Shown here in pieces: positions 44,885 through 45,030 of a stretch of DNA of 45,030 bases (the stretch's first letter is position 1; each line of letters begins with the position of its first letter). This DNA comes from Halobacteriales archaeon QS_3_64_16 (GTDB lineage: Archaea > Halobacteriota > Halobacteria > Halobacteriales > Halococcaceae). The notes under the pieces are model-generated. The model was not told the DNA's origin and searched no databases. It saw only the letters and a program-made list of their open reading frames with translations. The position numbers were made by a program, and so were the translations under genes. Location of the stretch: NCBI GenBank assembly GCA_003021705.1, contig PXRJ01000064.1, forward strand, positions 1-45,030, in the 5' to 3' direction.

Positions 44885-45030
44885 GCCGAGACAGCTATGA
44901 CGAGAGAAACAGCACACTGCACGGCCAATCTCTCAATTTAGCTGGTCGGTGACCAACGCCGCAAACCTACCTCTATCTCTACGTCTCCAGTGTACCGGCC
45001 AAAGCAAATTAGGGCGTCAGTCGCGTCACC

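Noticed and set aside
44939..45030. Possible C-terminus of a minus-strand gene entering from the right (30 open codons ending in TAA)
   Set aside because: Only 30 codons are visible, there is no recognisable motif, and an open run of this length is common by chance.

Overview
The window comes from an extremely halophilic archaeon (class Halobacteria). The evidence is a G+C-rich sequence, strongly acidic proteins, several twin-arginine signals, archaeal-type PheS/PheT and TrpS, the archaea-only tRNA-modifying enzyme TiaS, HTH_10 and FilR1-type regulators, and many genes with a TATA-like box about 25-30 bases before the start codon and little or no leader. The genus cannot be fixed from the sequence alone.

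Layout. 1-6.1 kb is a surface/export region: the start of a Tat-exported protein (-), a divergent Tat-exported beta-helix protein with four C-terminal repeat modules (+), an HTH_10 regulator, and a Thr/Ser-rich secreted protein ending in a seven-residue beta-strand repeat. 6.3-10.4 kb holds an acidic cytosolic protein, a Tat lipoprotein with a probable beta-propeller, a short-chain dehydrogenase and a zinc alcohol dehydrogenase. 10.6-15.7 kb has a frameshifted NAD-dependent DNA ligase gene and a metal-homeostasis module: a broken Gdt1-type cation transporter, a DtxR/MntR-type repressor and a ZIP transporter, each preceded by the same 14-bp operator-like motif. 16-17.9 kb is an ABC exporter pair. 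18.2-25.1 kb holds a membrane-spanning regulator with calcium-binding repeats outside and a winged helix inside, UvrC, a broken ferritin-like gene, an SPFH protein with a small membrane partner, a small acidic protein and a broken sugar-phosphate-isomerase-like gene. 25.2-44 kb is mostly minus strand and intact: UvrB, an MFS transporter, an archaeal HTH regulator, TiaS (+), threonine synthase, an aspartoacylase-like enzyme, small membrane and regulatory proteins, a PhoU/TrkA-C fusion, a D-2-hydroxyacid dehydrogenase, a DUF2237 protein (+), PheS-PheT and TrpS. The last kilobase is less G+C-rich and carries a small HhH-type protein that looks acquired.

The most striking property is that five genes are disabled, all between 10.6 and 25.1 kb: ligA, the Gdt1-like gene, a 61-residue membrane protein, a ferritin-like protein and a TIM-barrel protein. 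The point lesions seen (TAG/TGA stops, and ATA where ATG is expected) are mostly compatible with C:G to T:A changes, and they occur together with 1-nt and 8-nt indels. Genes on either side are intact. The second notable result is the shared motif TTAGA-N4-TCTAA before the three metal genes, which predicts a local metal regulon. I saw no CRISPR array, rRNA, convincing tRNA, transposase or origin.
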